This document shows positions 1 through 7,732 of a DNA stretch of 64,000 bases, piece after piece. Origin of the DNA: Hyphomicrobiales bacterium (GTDB lineage Bacteria; Pseudomonadota; Alphaproteobacteria; Rhizobiales; Rhizobiaceae); the NCBI GenBank assembly GCA_900473175.1, contig UCKM01000005.1:134190-198189 (forward strand), written 5' to 3'. The position numbers and the translations under genes were made by a program. Under the pieces are notes generated by a model that was not told where the DNA came from, did no database searches, and worked only from the letters and a program-made list of their open reading frames with translations. The first letter of the stretch is position 1, and each line of letters opens with the position of its first letter.

Positions 1-908
1 TCGAGCAACTGCTCGACGCCAAGGTGGCCGGGGCCATCGCCAGCGGCGTCTATGACGTCGGGCTGGAAACGCTGACGGCGGAGAGCTTCGTCGTCAGCGA
101 GCGCACGACCATCTACACCCATCCGGCAACGGGCGCACAGACGCGGCTGCTCGCCATCACCGAGCGCCGCCGAAACCAGCCAACCACGCTCGATACGGCG
201 CTCGGCTGTCTCGACGATCCGCATGCCCGGCTGCTCGTCAATGCGCGTTCGGGACGAGCTGCTGTCCAGGTGCCGGCGCCATCCATCATGCTCGACGAGG
301 GCGAGATCGAACGCCGCGTCCGGCTGATCCGACCGATGGAACAACATCACGCGACCATCGCCATAATGGACGACAGCCATTGGCAGGAGGCGGGTCGGGA
401 CACGTTCGCGGCCATCTGGCAGCGCGAAGTTGCCGAGGTGCCAGCTTACACCGAGGGCATGATCCACATGGTCAGCGGTTTGCTCCTGCCCGTGTGGAAG
501 CGTCTGCCGAACGAGTCGACGCGGGTCTATCGGCTCCAGACCGACGATGGCGAACGCATCATCGGGCGGCGGGTCTCTCCCGCCTGGGCCGCGAACGCCG
601 CCTCTAGCGGCGCGACCAATCTCACCAGCGACGAGGCTTACGCCGCTCTGGTGGATGGCCGCACCATCCTCGACCTGGCCGACGGACTCCAGCTTCGCCG
701 TGCGCGCATCATGGGCGCGAACCGGGTCGAACTATCCGGCTTCACCGAGGCCATGCGGGATCGCCTGCGCGCCTACGGCCTCTTCAGCGAGATCATCTCA
801 TGGAAGCTGCGCTTCTTCGTTCCGATCGACACCTCCGGTCCCGCCATCCTCGGCAAGCTGCTCGACACCTATCCGGTCGAGCGGATCAGCGAGCGCGAGG
901 CAGCGTGA
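1..908 (+). CDS. C-terminal part of a strawberry-notch-type helicase/methylase-like protein (5' truncated)
   Basis: The reading frame is already open at the first bases of the window (codons read through positions 3-23), so only the C-terminal 300 or so residues are visible; the GTG at 24 is just the first start-like codon. No helicase or methyltransferase motif falls in this part. The call rests on context: in alphaproteobacterial plasmids and ICEs a very large strawberry-notch NTPase/SAM-methyltransferase protein lies directly upstream of a Toprim protein and a DUF2493 protein, which is the order here. The stop overlaps the next ATG (TGATG), so the two genes are probably translationally coupled. 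The name is inferred from synteny and general resemblance; a different large DNA-processing protein is possible. Confidence 0.5.
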   Translation, partial: EQLLDAKVAGAIASGVYDVGLETLTAESFVVSERTTIYTHPATGAQTRLLAITERRRNQPTTLDTALGCLDDPHARLLVNARSGRAAVQVPAPSIMLDEGEIERRVRLIRPMEQHHATIAIMDDSHWQEAGRDTFAAIWQREVAEVPAYTEGMIHMVSGLLLPVWKRLPNESTRVYRLQTDDGERIIGRRVSPAWAANAASSGATNLTSDEAYAALVDGRTILDLADGLQLRRARIMGANRVELSGFTEAMRDRLRAYGLFSEIISWKLRFFVPIDTSGPAILGKLLDTYPVERISEREAA

Positions 909-1942
909 TGGCACGGCAGCACGTTTCCGATCTGGCTCATCGTCTCGGCCGTCAGGCCGAGGCGGTCTGCCGTTATTATCTCTCCAATGGCCAGCGCCAG
1001 GGCAACTATTGGCAGGTTGGCGACGTCCGCAACACCAAGGGCCGCTCGATGTTCGTGCGGCTCAAGGACAGCCCGAAGGGTCGCGCAGGAAAATGGACGG
1101 ACGCCGCGACCGGGGAACATGGCGACCTTCTCGACGTGATCCGTGAATCGCTCGGCCTCATCGACTTCGCCGACGTAGCCGACGAGGCCCGCACCTTCCT
1201 CAGCCAGCCACATCCCGAGCCGGAGCCAGCACCACGTCGCGGGCTAGCCCCAGCACCATCGGGAACGGCCGAGGCGGCAAGGCGGCTCATCGCCATGACG
1301 CAGCCGATAACGGGCACAATCGTACAAACATATCTGCGCGGACGCGGCATTACGTTTCTGCACGGAACCGGAAACCTGCGTTTCCATCCCCGCTGCTACT
1401 ACAAGCCCGATCATGGCCCGACTGAAGTCTGGCCCGCCATGATCGCGGCCGTCACCGACCTCACCGGCAAGTTCACCGGCGCGCACCGCACCTGGCTCGC
1501 GCCCGACGGCTCGCACAAAGCCCCGATCGACACACCGCGCAAGGCGATGGGTGATCTCCTCGGCAATGCCGTCCGCATCGGTGTGCCCGGCAGCGTGATG
1601 GCAGCAGGCGAAGGTATCGAGACCATGCTGTCGCTCCGGCAAGTCCTGCCCGATATGGCGATGGCGCCAGCGCTGTCGGCGGCACATCTGGCCGCCATCC
1701 TGTTCCCGCCGAATTTGCGGCGGCTCTATATCGTCCGCGATGACGATCCGGCTGGTGACGGCGCGCGGGACATTCTGATCGAACGGGCGAACGCCGAGGG
1801 AATCGAGGCCATTCCATTGTCGCCAGCATTCGGGGACTTCAACGAGGATCTGAGGCAGCTCGGCATCGACGCGCTCCGCGCGAGCGTTCGGGTGCAACTC
1901 GCCCCGGAGGACGCCCTGCGCTTCATGAGCCTGGCAGCCTAG
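908..1942 (+). CDS. Toprim-domain (primase-like, DUF7146-type) protein
   Basis: A 344-aa protein. The start is the ATG at 908, which overlaps the upstream stop; an open frame extends further upstream but only inside the previous gene. The N-terminal 100 residues (GRSMFVRLKD, GKWTDAATGEHGDLLDVI) resemble the region found before the catalytic part of plasmid primase-like proteins. The C-terminal half has Toprim motifs: AGEGIET at residues 233-239 (conserved Glu) and RDDDPAGDGA at 277-286 (the DxD metal site). Toprim proteins of this sort are thought to act in primer synthesis or DNA processing during plasmid replication or transfer. No zinc-finger Cys cluster or helicase domain is visible, so this is the short plasmid/ICE form rather than a DnaG orthologue. 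The specific activity is inferred. Confidence 0.75.
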   Translation: MARQHVSDLAHRLGRQAEAVCRYYLSNGQRQGNYWQVGDVRNTKGRSMFVRLKDSPKGRAGKWTDAATGEHGDLLDVIRESLGLIDFADVADEARTFLSQPHPEPEPAPRRGLAPAPSGTAEAARRLIAMTQPITGTIVQTYLRGRGITFLHGTGNLRFHPRCYYKPDHGPTEVWPAMIAAVTDLTGKFTGAHRTWLAPDGSHKAPIDTPRKAMGDLLGNAVRIGVPGSVMAAGEGIETMLSLRQVLPDMAMAPALSAAHLAAILFPPNLRRLYIVRDDDPAGDGARDILIERANAEGIEAIPLSPAFGDFNEDLRQLGIDALRASVRVQLAPEDALRFMSLAA

Positions 1943-2254
1943 CCGGAAAGGGCTGAAGGGCGGCGCGCAGTCGCCGAGCCCGCAGGGATGCGTCAGCTAC
2001 GGCAAGAGGACCGCGCCTCGGCCTTCGAGAGGGCGATCGGCCATCAGCCGGGCCGGATCGGCAATGGCTGCGGCCGACGATTTTCCGGCGGCGCGTGCCG
2101 CACCTTTCCATCGCGAAACAAAATCGTCGGCCTTCGCCATCCTCCGCTGGCGCTTCGGCCCTCTCGCTCACGCTCGGGGTGCAGGTCCGTCCCGTCCGAC
2201 GGCTTCGTCGCCATGAAGGCCGCGACGGTCGCGGTCCAACCGATGGAACATCCT
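1943..2254 (+). promoter_or_regulatory. Non-coding leader of the DUF2493 gene, related to the DUF736 leader
   Basis: These 312 bases have no convincing gene. An open frame runs through them into the DUF2493 gene, but its composition and lack of recognisable protein similarity argue against coding. From about 2078 to the ATG at 2255 the sequence resembles the leader at 5363-5536. Both contain TCGCGAAACAA (2111 and 5397), then CGCCATCCTCCGCTG, then an AGGCCGC/GGT block, at almost the same distance from the start codon (144 and 140 bases). The shared block may be a promoter or 5' UTR element. No good sigma-70 promoter was picked out. Confidence 0.45.
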
Positions 2255-3181
2255 ATGAGCGAGCATGACCGCTATGAGCCGCACCACGAATCATCCCCAA
2301 CCGACCACCTGATCCAGGAACTGCAACTCCACGGCTATCGCCCTTCCGAAGACGAACTCGACCAGCGTCCGCCACCGGAAGACCGCATCGTCGAAGGCGC
2401 CGTCGCCGACATTTTCGACGCCCTGGTCGCCACGATCACCGACACCAGCCTCGATTTCGACCTCCCCGATCTCCTCTGGTCGACCGTCAATATGTTCCAC
2501 CGCGCCGTGGACCGGATCGAACGGAATCTCGACGACAACGAACAGGCGCAGAAGCAGCTTCAGCGCGAACAGGATGGCTCGGAGGTGAAGTCCCTCCAGC
2601 TCGAGCGACTGCTCGACATCGGTATGAACCTGATCGACCGACGCGATGGCATGGAAGCCTTCCGCGAGGCCGCCGCCGAACGCTACCGCATCGCCACCGG
2701 CTCGCCCTGGTCGCAGCGAGCCGGATCACGGGTCAACCATCGCCACCTCACCGCGGCGCTGATCGATAGCCGGGATTTCCTCGCAGCCAAGCGGCGCGCG
2801 GATACCGAGGTGCTCGTGCCCGCCGGGCCGAAGATCGCCTTTTCGGGCGGAGACACAGCCGACCACAAGCATATCTGGGCGAAGCTCGATCAGATTCACG
2901 CCAAGCATCCGGATATGGTGCTGCTGCACGGCGGCTCGCCGAAAGGTTCCGAAATGATCGCCTCCCGTTGGGCCGACAGTCGCAAGGTGCCGCAGGTCGC
3001 CTTCAAGCCCGATTGGACGAAGCATGCCAAGGCCGCGCCGTTCAAGCGCAACGACCTGATGCTGAACGTCGTGCCGATCGGCGTCGTGATCTTTCCCGGC
3101 ACGGGCATTCAGGACAATCTGGCCGACAAAGCCCGCAAGATGGGTATCCCGGTCTATCGGTTCGGCTCGGGCGGCGCATAA
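2255..3181 (+). CDS. DUF2493 (SLOG/YspA-like) domain protein
   Basis: A 308-aa protein starting at the ATG at 2255 (MSEHDRYEPHHESS), where the protein-like sequence begins; the frame is open upstream but that part belongs to the leader. The N-terminal 200 residues are mostly charged and helical. The C-terminal 115 residues form a Rossmann-like DUF2493 domain: KIAFSGGD, then MVLLHGGSPKGSE, then VPQVAFKPDW, then VGVVIFPGTGIQDNLADKA-type segments. DUF2493 belongs to the SLOG superfamily, whose members bind nucleotides or their derivatives. The gene is a regular companion of the Toprim protein on alphaproteobacterial conjugative elements, but its role in the element is unknown. Confidence 0.8.
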   Translation: MSEHDRYEPHHESSPTDHLIQELQLHGYRPSEDELDQRPPPEDRIVEGAVADIFDALVATITDTSLDFDLPDLLWSTVNMFHRAVDRIERNLDDNEQAQKQLQREQDGSEVKSLQLERLLDIGMNLIDRRDGMEAFREAAAERYRIATGSPWSQRAGSRVNHRHLTAALIDSRDFLAAKRRADTEVLVPAGPKIAFSGGDTADHKHIWAKLDQIHAKHPDMVLLHGGSPKGSEMIASRWADSRKVPQVAFKPDWTKHAKAAPFKRNDLMLNVVPIGVVIFPGTGIQDNLADKARKMGIPVYRFGSGGA

Positions 3182-3202
3182 GCGCCGCCTAAACCCGCCA
3201 AC

Positions 3203-3231
3203 TTGAAAAATGATGGCAATTTCTCTATGTT
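3203..3231 (+). promoter_or_regulatory. Predicted sigma-70-type promoter of the toxin-antitoxin operon
   Basis: TTGAAA at 3203-3208 (5 of 6 match to the -35 consensus), a 17-bp spacer, then TATGTT at 3226-3231 (4 of 6 to the -10). It lies 37 bp before the antitoxin ATG and is more A/T-rich than its surroundings. It directly abuts a set of GCTATCA repeats that could be the repressor binding sites. Confidence 0.55.
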
Positions 3232-3268
3232 GCTATCACCGCTATCAATTCCGATGGAGACGCTATCA
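3232..3268 (+). promoter_or_regulatory. Three GCTATCA repeats, candidate antitoxin operator
   Basis: GCTATCA occurs three times, at 3232-3238, 3241-3247 and 3262-3268, the last overlapping the first base of the antitoxin ATG. The first two copies are 9 bp apart and the third is 21 bp on. They sit immediately downstream of the predicted -10 box and around the ribosome-binding site. Ribbon-helix-helix antitoxins commonly bind repeated sites over their own promoter, so this is a plausible autoregulatory operator; binding is not shown. Confidence 0.45.
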
Positions 3269-3522
3269 TGCCCGCAGTCACGATCCGGAACCTGCCTGAC
3301 GCGACGCACCGCGCCCTCAAGATGCGGGCGGCGCAGCACGGCCGCAGCGCAGAGGCCGAAATGCGCGACATCCTGGAAACGGCCGTCCGCCCTGAAACCC
3401 GGGTACGGCTTGGCACAGCGCTCGCGGAACGCAGCCGCCGCCTCGGCCTGACCAATGAGGACGTCGATGCGCTCGATCATGCGCGCGACAGGACGCCCGC
3501 CAAGCCGATGAGCTTCGAATGA
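3268..3522 (+). CDS. FitA-like ribbon-helix-helix antitoxin
   Basis: An 84-aa protein with the start of an Arc/MetJ-type ribbon-helix-helix domain (PAVTIRNLPDATHRALKMRA), the form seen in FitA/VapB antitoxins, followed by a tail (TNEDVDAL...KPMSFE) of the kind that wraps the cognate PIN toxin. GGAGA at 3256-3260 is a well-spaced ribosome-binding site for the ATG at 3268. Its last codons overlap the toxin start (ATGA), the usual arrangement of a co-translated toxin-antitoxin pair. It should neutralise the downstream toxin and, with it, repress the operon. On a conjugative element such a pair would favour stable maintenance. Confidence 0.85.
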   Translation: MPAVTIRNLPDATHRALKMRAAQHGRSAEAEMRDILETAVRPETRVRLGTALAERSRRLGLTNEDVDALDHARDRTPAKPMSFE

Positions 3523-3941
3523 TCCTCCTCGACACCAATGTCGTGTCGGAGGCGATGAAGCCCGCGCCCGACGATACCGTGCGCGTTTGGCTCGACGAGC
3601 AGGCGGCGGAAACGCTCTTTCTCTCCAGCGTCACGATCGCGGAGCTGATGTTCGGGATCGGTGCGCTTCCTGACGGCAAGCGCAAGGACAGGCTCACCGA
3701 AGCTCTCGACGGCGTGATGGAGCTGTTCGCGGATCGCGTCCTGCCGTTCGACGTCGGTGCTGCACGACACTATGCCGAGCTTGTCGTCAAAGCTCGCGCG
3801 ACTGGGAAGGGCTTTCCGACACCCGACGGCTACATCGCAGCAATCGCGGCCTCCAAGGGCTTTATCGTCGCCACACGTGACACCAGCGCATTCGATGCCG
3901 CCGGTATTGAGTTCATCGACCCATGGAGAGCCGAGCGCTGA
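3519..3941 (+). CDS. VapC/FitB-family PIN-domain toxin
   Basis: A 140-aa PIN-domain protein, the usual length for VapC/FitB. The acidic metal-binding residues are in place: Asp in MILLDTNVVSEAMK at the N-terminus, Glu in TIAELMFGI, Asp in PTPDGYIAAIAASKG, and Asp in VATRDTSAFD near the C-terminus. Family members are Mg-dependent ribonucleases, often cleaving tRNA or rRNA. The gene overlaps the antitoxin stop by 4 bases. No frameshift or missing catalytic residue is visible, so the pair is probably functional. Confidence 0.87.
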   Translation: MILLDTNVVSEAMKPAPDDTVRVWLDEQAAETLFLSSVTIAELMFGIGALPDGKRKDRLTEALDGVMELFADRVLPFDVGAARHYAELVVKARATGKGFPTPDGYIAAIAASKGFIVATRDTSAFDAAGIEFIDPWRAER

Positions 3942-4224
3942 CGACCTGCCACAGGCAACGCGGGTTGGGCCGGGCAAACCGGCAGAAACGTCCCTCGCGG
4001 CAAACAGACAACACGGTCTCCTGACCGGACGACCACCCCCGCTTCAAGACGCTGATCCTTGGGTCCAGCCGATGGCCTGACGCCATCAACCCGTAAAGGG
4101 TCGGACTACGCATGCGCGTGCCGCCGCTGCGGCTTCGCCTCACGCGGTGATTGCGGCCATCGGCCGGACTCTTCGGGCGCCTGTCAGCGGGGGATGGACC
4201 TCCGCTCAAGCAGGAGCCAGGTCG

Positions 4225-4392
4225 ATGTCCCTCCAAACCGCTCACGCCTTTGCCTTCAGCCTCGCCACCACCCTGATGGCCGCCATCGTCATTTTCCGCG
4301 CCGGCGACGGCACGCTCTCAGTCACACCAGCGGCCGAATACGATGGCGACGAAGCCGCCATCGTCAGCGAAATCGACCCCTTCGCCTCGTGA
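4225..4392 (+). CDS. Small single-pass membrane protein, unknown function
   Basis: A predicted 55-aa protein starting at the ATG at 4225, preceded by GGAG at a suitable distance. It has one hydrophobic segment (residues about 8-24, AFAFSLATTLMAAIVIF) followed by an acidic tail (EYDGDEAAIVSEIDPFAS), so it would be an inner-membrane protein with a short soluble tail. I recognise no family. The 283 bases upstream (3942-4224), after the toxin gene, contain no gene I can support; part of them (CCGCTGCGGCTTCGCC at about 4124) faintly recalls the leaders before the DUF2493 and DUF736 genes. Confidence 0.5.
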   Translation: MSLQTAHAFAFSLATTLMAAIVIFRAGDGTLSVTPAAEYDGDEAAIVSEIDPFAS

Positions 4393-4524
4393 GGCGAACA
4401 GGGTCGCACACACGGCGGACGCTGCGCGTTTCGCTCCCACGGCGACACGATTTCTGCTAATCTCGCTGTCGCGCCATGGTGGTGGTGGAGGCGCATCCGT
4501 CTGACATTGTTCGGAGACACCACC

Positions 4525-4965
4525 ATGATCTTCATCAGCATTCTGCTCAGCATCGCCGCCATCGGCTTCCTCTGCTGGCTCCTCTTCACGCTTGCGGTGT
4601 TCGCGCTCCCATTCTTCGCGGGCGTGACCGTTGGCATGTGGGCCTATGGCACCGGCGCGGGATGGCTCGGCGCTATCCTGGTCGGTTTGGTCGTCGCCGG
4701 TTTGACTTTCGGCCTCGGCCAGATCCTCCTCGCCACGGTGCGCCCGACCTGGGCGCGTCTGCTCGTCGCTGCCGCGTTCGTCGCCCCGGCCGTGGTCGCA
4801 GGTTTCCATGCCACCCACGGCATCGTGAAGCACACCATGCCGACGGAGACATGGCAGCTCGCGTTTTCGGTCATCGGAGCCGTCGCGGTCGGCATCGCCG
4901 CCTTCGCGCGCCTCACCGGAATGGCGGCACCCGGCCCATCGGCCGGGCAAATGTCCCAGGCCTAA
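4525..4965 (+). CDS. Polytopic membrane protein, unknown function
   Basis: A 146-aa protein. The ATG at 4525 was chosen over the in-frame start at 4507 because GGAGA at 4513-4517 is correctly spaced for it and the hydrophobic region begins at once (MIFISILLSIAAIG). About four transmembrane segments can be seen, at residues 1-20, 20-45, 47-70 and 72-90, with a further hydrophobic stretch near 108-125. No enzymatic motif is visible and I do not recognise the family. It lies among backbone genes of the conjugative element, with the DUF736 gene next downstream. Confidence 0.6.
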   Translation: MIFISILLSIAAIGFLCWLLFTLAVFALPFFAGVTVGMWAYGTGAGWLGAILVGLVVAGLTFGLGQILLATVRPTWARLLVAAAFVAPAVVAGFHATHGIVKHTMPTETWQLAFSVIGAVAVGIAAFARLTGMAAPGPSAGQMSQA

Positions 4966-5536
4966 CCCCACATCATCCGTCCAGCGGACGAGAGCGCAAA
5001 TTGCATCGCCGTCCGCATCATCGGGTTGCCCCGCTACGGAGCGGAGATATGGAGTACCGGCTGTGCCCTCTGGTCTCGGCAAGTTGGAGCGCGTGGGGGG
5101 ACGGCAACTGAGTTGCGGCCGAGAGATTCCCGGAGTCGAGGCATCCCGTCAGGGCTGGCGGGACAGGGAAATGAGCACCTTGACCTGGTTAAGGGCATCG
5201 TCCGCCTGTGATTGCCAGTCAGGTCTCTGTGCCAGGTATGATGGTCGCCACTGCCTCCGTCATCCATCCTCCCAGTGCCCGCTCCAAAACGGCCTCTTCA
5301 ATGGCCTGATCTGACCGAAGGACGGCTTCGCCTCGAGCGCCTATGCCACAACGGCTGGTCTCGACTTTCTTCCCCTGACGGCAGAGCCGCCATTCCTCGC
5401 GAAACAACAAAGCCGCGCCATCGCCATCCTCCGCTGCGCTGCGGTCGCAAGCGATGTGTCGGCACCCGCCTCCGGCCGGTCGATCGCCATCGAGGCCGCA
5501 ATGGTGCGGGCTCGGAACGGAAAACGGAGACTTATC
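4966..5536 (+). promoter_or_regulatory. 571-bp intergenic region; 3' part is a leader shared with the DUF2493 gene
   Basis: No supportable gene lies here; several open frames exist on both strands but none has protein-like character. The last 175 bases (about 5363-5536) are related to the leader at 2078-2254, with the same ordered blocks: a T/C-rich stretch, TCGCGAAACAA at 5397, CGCCATCCTCCGCTG, and AGGCCGC before the start codon. GGAGA at 5526-5530 is the ribosome-binding site of the DUF736 gene. Nothing specific was recognised in 4966-5360. Confidence 0.4.
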
Positions 5537-5863
5537 ATGGCGACCATCGGCACCTTCAAAAAGACCGGCTCGAACGAGTTCACCGGCGAAATCGTCACCC
5601 TCAACCTTCAGTCCAAGGGCGTCCGCATCGTCCCCGACCTGCGTGCCAGCGGCGAGAACGCCCCCAGCCATCGGATACTGGTCGGCCGCGCCGAAATCGG
5701 CGCCGCCTGGTCCAAGCGCTCCAACGAGGGCCGCGACTATCTGGGCCTCAAGCTCGACGATCCGAGCTTCACCGCTCCGATCTACGCCAACCTCTTCGAT
5801 GACGAAGACGGCGAGGGTTACTCGCTGATCTGGTCCCGCCCCAACGGTCGCCGCGGCGACTGA
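5537..5863 (+). CDS. DUF736 family protein (first copy)
   Basis: A 108-aa protein, the normal length of DUF736. The family pattern is clear: ATIGTFKKTGSNEFTGEIVTL at the start, IGAAWSKRSNEGRDYLGLKL in the middle, and PIYANLFDDEDG...WSRP at the end. The ATG at 5537 follows ACGGAGA with 6-bp spacing. DUF736 proteins are small, highly expressed and regularly found on alphaproteobacterial plasmids and ICEs; their function is unknown. A second, diverged copy is at 16279-16614. A strong terminator follows directly, so this is probably a one-gene transcript from the long leader upstream. Confidence 0.9.
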   Translation: MATIGTFKKTGSNEFTGEIVTLNLQSKGVRIVPDLRASGENAPSHRILVGRAEIGAAWSKRSNEGRDYLGLKLDDPSFTAPIYANLFDDEDGEGYSLIWSRPNGRRGD

Positions 5864-5876
5864 GGCAGCGAAACAA

Positions 5877-5900
5877 GGCCCCGGCCGGACGGCCGGGGCC
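5877..5900 (+). terminator. Strong hairpin terminator after DUF736
   Basis: GGCCCCGGCC at 5877-5886, loop GGAC, then the exact complement GGCCGGGGCC at 5891-5900. This perfect 10-bp G/C stem starts 13 bases after the DUF736 stop and is followed by GCCTTTCC, a short T run. It should act as an intrinsic terminator, though the weak U tract leaves efficiency uncertain. The remaining 250 bases to the next gene hold no gene I can support; TAAAAT at 6101-6106 is a possible -10 box for the XRE gene. Confidence 0.7.
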
Positions 5901-6143
5901 GCCTTTCCAGGTACTGTTGCCTGCCCCCCATAGTCCCGGCACGACCGAAGGCGCACCACCTGGCTTTACTACGAAATCGACCAGCCGAATCTTGGGCTCA
6001 CCAACAACTTCAGATCGATCCGGCGAATCAGCCTGTCCGAACTGGCGTGACACAGACCTCAAGCAAGGTCTTTCGGCTGGCGAAAAGGGGCAAGGACGAC
6101 TAAAATAGCCGTAGTTCTGGAACTCGCGTCGGTTGCGATGGGA

Positions 6144-6163
6144 GGTGATCATGCATGATCACC
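6144..6163. promoter_or_regulatory. Perfect 20-bp palindrome over the ribosome-binding site and start of the XRE gene
   Basis: GGTGATCATGCATGATCACC reads identically on both strands. It begins inside the GGGAGG ribosome-binding site (6140-6145) and includes the ATG at 6155-6157. As DNA it is an ideal operator for a dimeric HTH protein; as RNA it could fold and hide the start codon. Autoregulation by the adjacent XRE protein is the obvious hypothesis. Confidence 0.6.
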
Positions 6164-6415
6164 GCCCGACAATCCCGGGCCGCACGCGCGCTACTGGGTT
6201 GGACGCAGGAGACGCTCGCTGACAAGGCCCGCCTATCGCTGACAGCACTCAAACGCCTCGAATCCGAAAGCGGGCTCGATGTGTACGAGACGACACGCGA
6301 TCAAGCACGCAGGGCGTTGGAAGCCGCCGGCATCGTTTTCCTGTCGACCGACCGAGGGCAAGGAGTGCTGCTGGTCGATGATCGCGGAAACAAGCCAAAC
6401 AGATCTACCGGTTAA
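6155..6415 (+). CDS. XRE-family helix-turn-helix regulator
   Basis: An 86-aa DNA-binding protein with a Cro/C1-type helix-turn-helix in its N-terminal half: SRAARALLGWTQETLADKA, then LSLTALKRLES, where the recognition helix lies. The C-terminal part (ALEAAGIVFLSTDRGQGVLL) is the short tail typical of small alphaproteobacterial XRE regulators. The ATG at 6155 has GGGAGG 9 bases upstream. Both lie in or next to a perfect 20-bp palindrome, so the protein may control its own transcription or translation. Its targets are probably neighbouring backbone or transfer genes, but that is inference. Confidence 0.8.
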   Translation: MITARQSRAARALLGWTQETLADKARLSLTALKRLESESGLDVYETTRDQARRALEAAGIVFLSTDRGQGVLLVDDRGNKPNRSTG

Positions 6416-6517
6416 CGCTGACCTGTGGACGGCAAAGCCTGCTGACGCTCAAAGCGCCTCGGCTTCGGACCAAACATGGTTAAGTGACAGACGTCGTGTA
6501 TCCATCGAGTCTTCACT

Positions 6518-6781
6518 ATGATCGAACCGTTCGAGGAAATCGCGCCGTCCGGGCAGGCGCTCACCGACTACGACAAATCGCATGTCAAACTCTACGTGCG
6601 TTTGTTGGATGCGGCCGCTGACGGCGCCGATTGGGAGGAAGCTGTACAAGTGCTGTTCGGCCTCGATCCGGCTCGCGAGCCGGAACGCTGCCGACGCCTC
6701 CATGACAGCCATCTGACACGCGCCCGCTGGATGACGCACACCGGTTATCGACACCTTCTTCGCCAGGCCGACGGCGGATAG
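6518..6781 (+). CDS. Small DUF2285-domain (RovC-like DNA-binding) protein
   Basis: An 87-aa protein with the DUF2285 signature: LYVRLLDAAADGADW, then LFGLDPAREPERCRRLHDSHL, then ARWMTHTGYRHLLR. DUF2285 has been renamed a RovC-like DNA-binding domain. Very similar small proteins precede a larger DUF6499/DUF2285 regulator on many alphaproteobacterial conjugative elements, as here. It is likely a transcription factor of the element; its targets are unknown. Confidence 0.7.
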   Translation: MIEPFEEIAPSGQALTDYDKSHVKLYVRLLDAAADGADWEEAVQVLFGLDPAREPERCRRLHDSHLTRARWMTHTGYRHLLRQADGG

Positions 6782-6904
6782 ATTCGCAAACCGCGTGATG
6801 CCCTTTCGACATCACGCGATGCCATCCTTCAAGCTTCCAACACCCTCTCGGTGCAGCAAAAAATATGCGCTCGACTTACGCGGACCATGCGGGGAGTTGA
6901 TGCT

Positions 6905-7667
6905 ATGAGGCCCGACACATCAGACTGGCGAAACGACCGCAGCTACGATTTCTTCGATACACTGCCGATCGAAGGCCTCGCGTGGGAATGCCTTCGCAGA
7001 CACGTTCCCTATCAGAAACATTACACCAGCCTGGTCGATGCCAGCGCAGAAACCTTGCCGCTGCCTCGCGAAGTGCAGCAGCATTGGGGGTTACGATTTC
7101 GCGGCAAGGCCAGGTCTTTCCGCAGCGGAGCAGCAGGTGGTGTGGTCGCCATCAGTCGACCCAGCCATCATCCTCCTGACGAGCCGGCCAGGCTTTCTGC
7201 CCTCCGTCCAGACCGCATTCGCGGATAGGTACGCCGCGGAGCGTGACGGTCCCGAAGGATCGTACGCCAATCTTCCCGATTGCGGCCTCCAGGTCCTTTT
7301 TCTTCCCGACACATCCCCGAACGATCAACTCGCAGCAGTCATTCCAATCGATGACGATCTCCTTGATCGCATCGATGCGCTATCGCGGTTTTCGCGTGCC
7401 TGGCTCAAACGTCCGTTGTCGCGCGACACTCGTATGACTGTCGATCAGCGTCGCCGCTTTCGATTGAGACTGCGCGCCGCCGATGGTCGTATAAACGGCG
7501 CCACCTATCGCGAGATCGCCATTGCGATCTACGGCGCGGCGCGCATCGATAGCGAGCCTTGGAAGACATCGCCGCTACGTGACGCCGCCATCGCCGTTGT
7601 CGAAGCCGGAATTGCGCTCATCGACGGCGGCTATCTGCGGCTGCTCCGGCATCGCCGCCGTAGCTGA
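6905..7667 (+). pseudogene. DUF6499-DUF2285 regulator broken by a frameshift
   Basis: Two overlapping frames make one family-like protein. From the ATG at 6905 (GGGGAG ribosome-binding site at 6891) the first frame encodes the transcriptional-regulator-like N-terminal domain (SDWRNDRSYDFFDTLPIEGL, then LAWECLRRHVPYQ, up to WGLRFRGKA near 7110). The expected continuation (LSAAEQQVVWSPSVDPAIIL) then appears in the next frame and runs to 7667 with a C-terminal DUF2285 domain (ATYREIAIAIYG ... IDGGYLRLLR). Skipping one base near 7112 restores a continuous protein of about 250 aa. The fault is a single extra base, so it may be a recent inactivation or a base-calling error; everything else in the gene is intact. 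Confidence 0.75.
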
Positions 7668-7732
7668 CAGCCGGCAGGTATGCATGTTGCACATCCTTGA
7701 CGGCAGGCTGACTGGTTGCGCTCGGGAAAACC

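Noticed and set aside
5769-6152. Minus-strand open frame between DUF736 and the XRE gene, as a possible gene remnant
   Set aside because: It overlaps the DUF736 coding end and the terminator hairpin, starts near the palindrome, and only a short piece looks protein-like. Not enough to call a gene or pseudogene.
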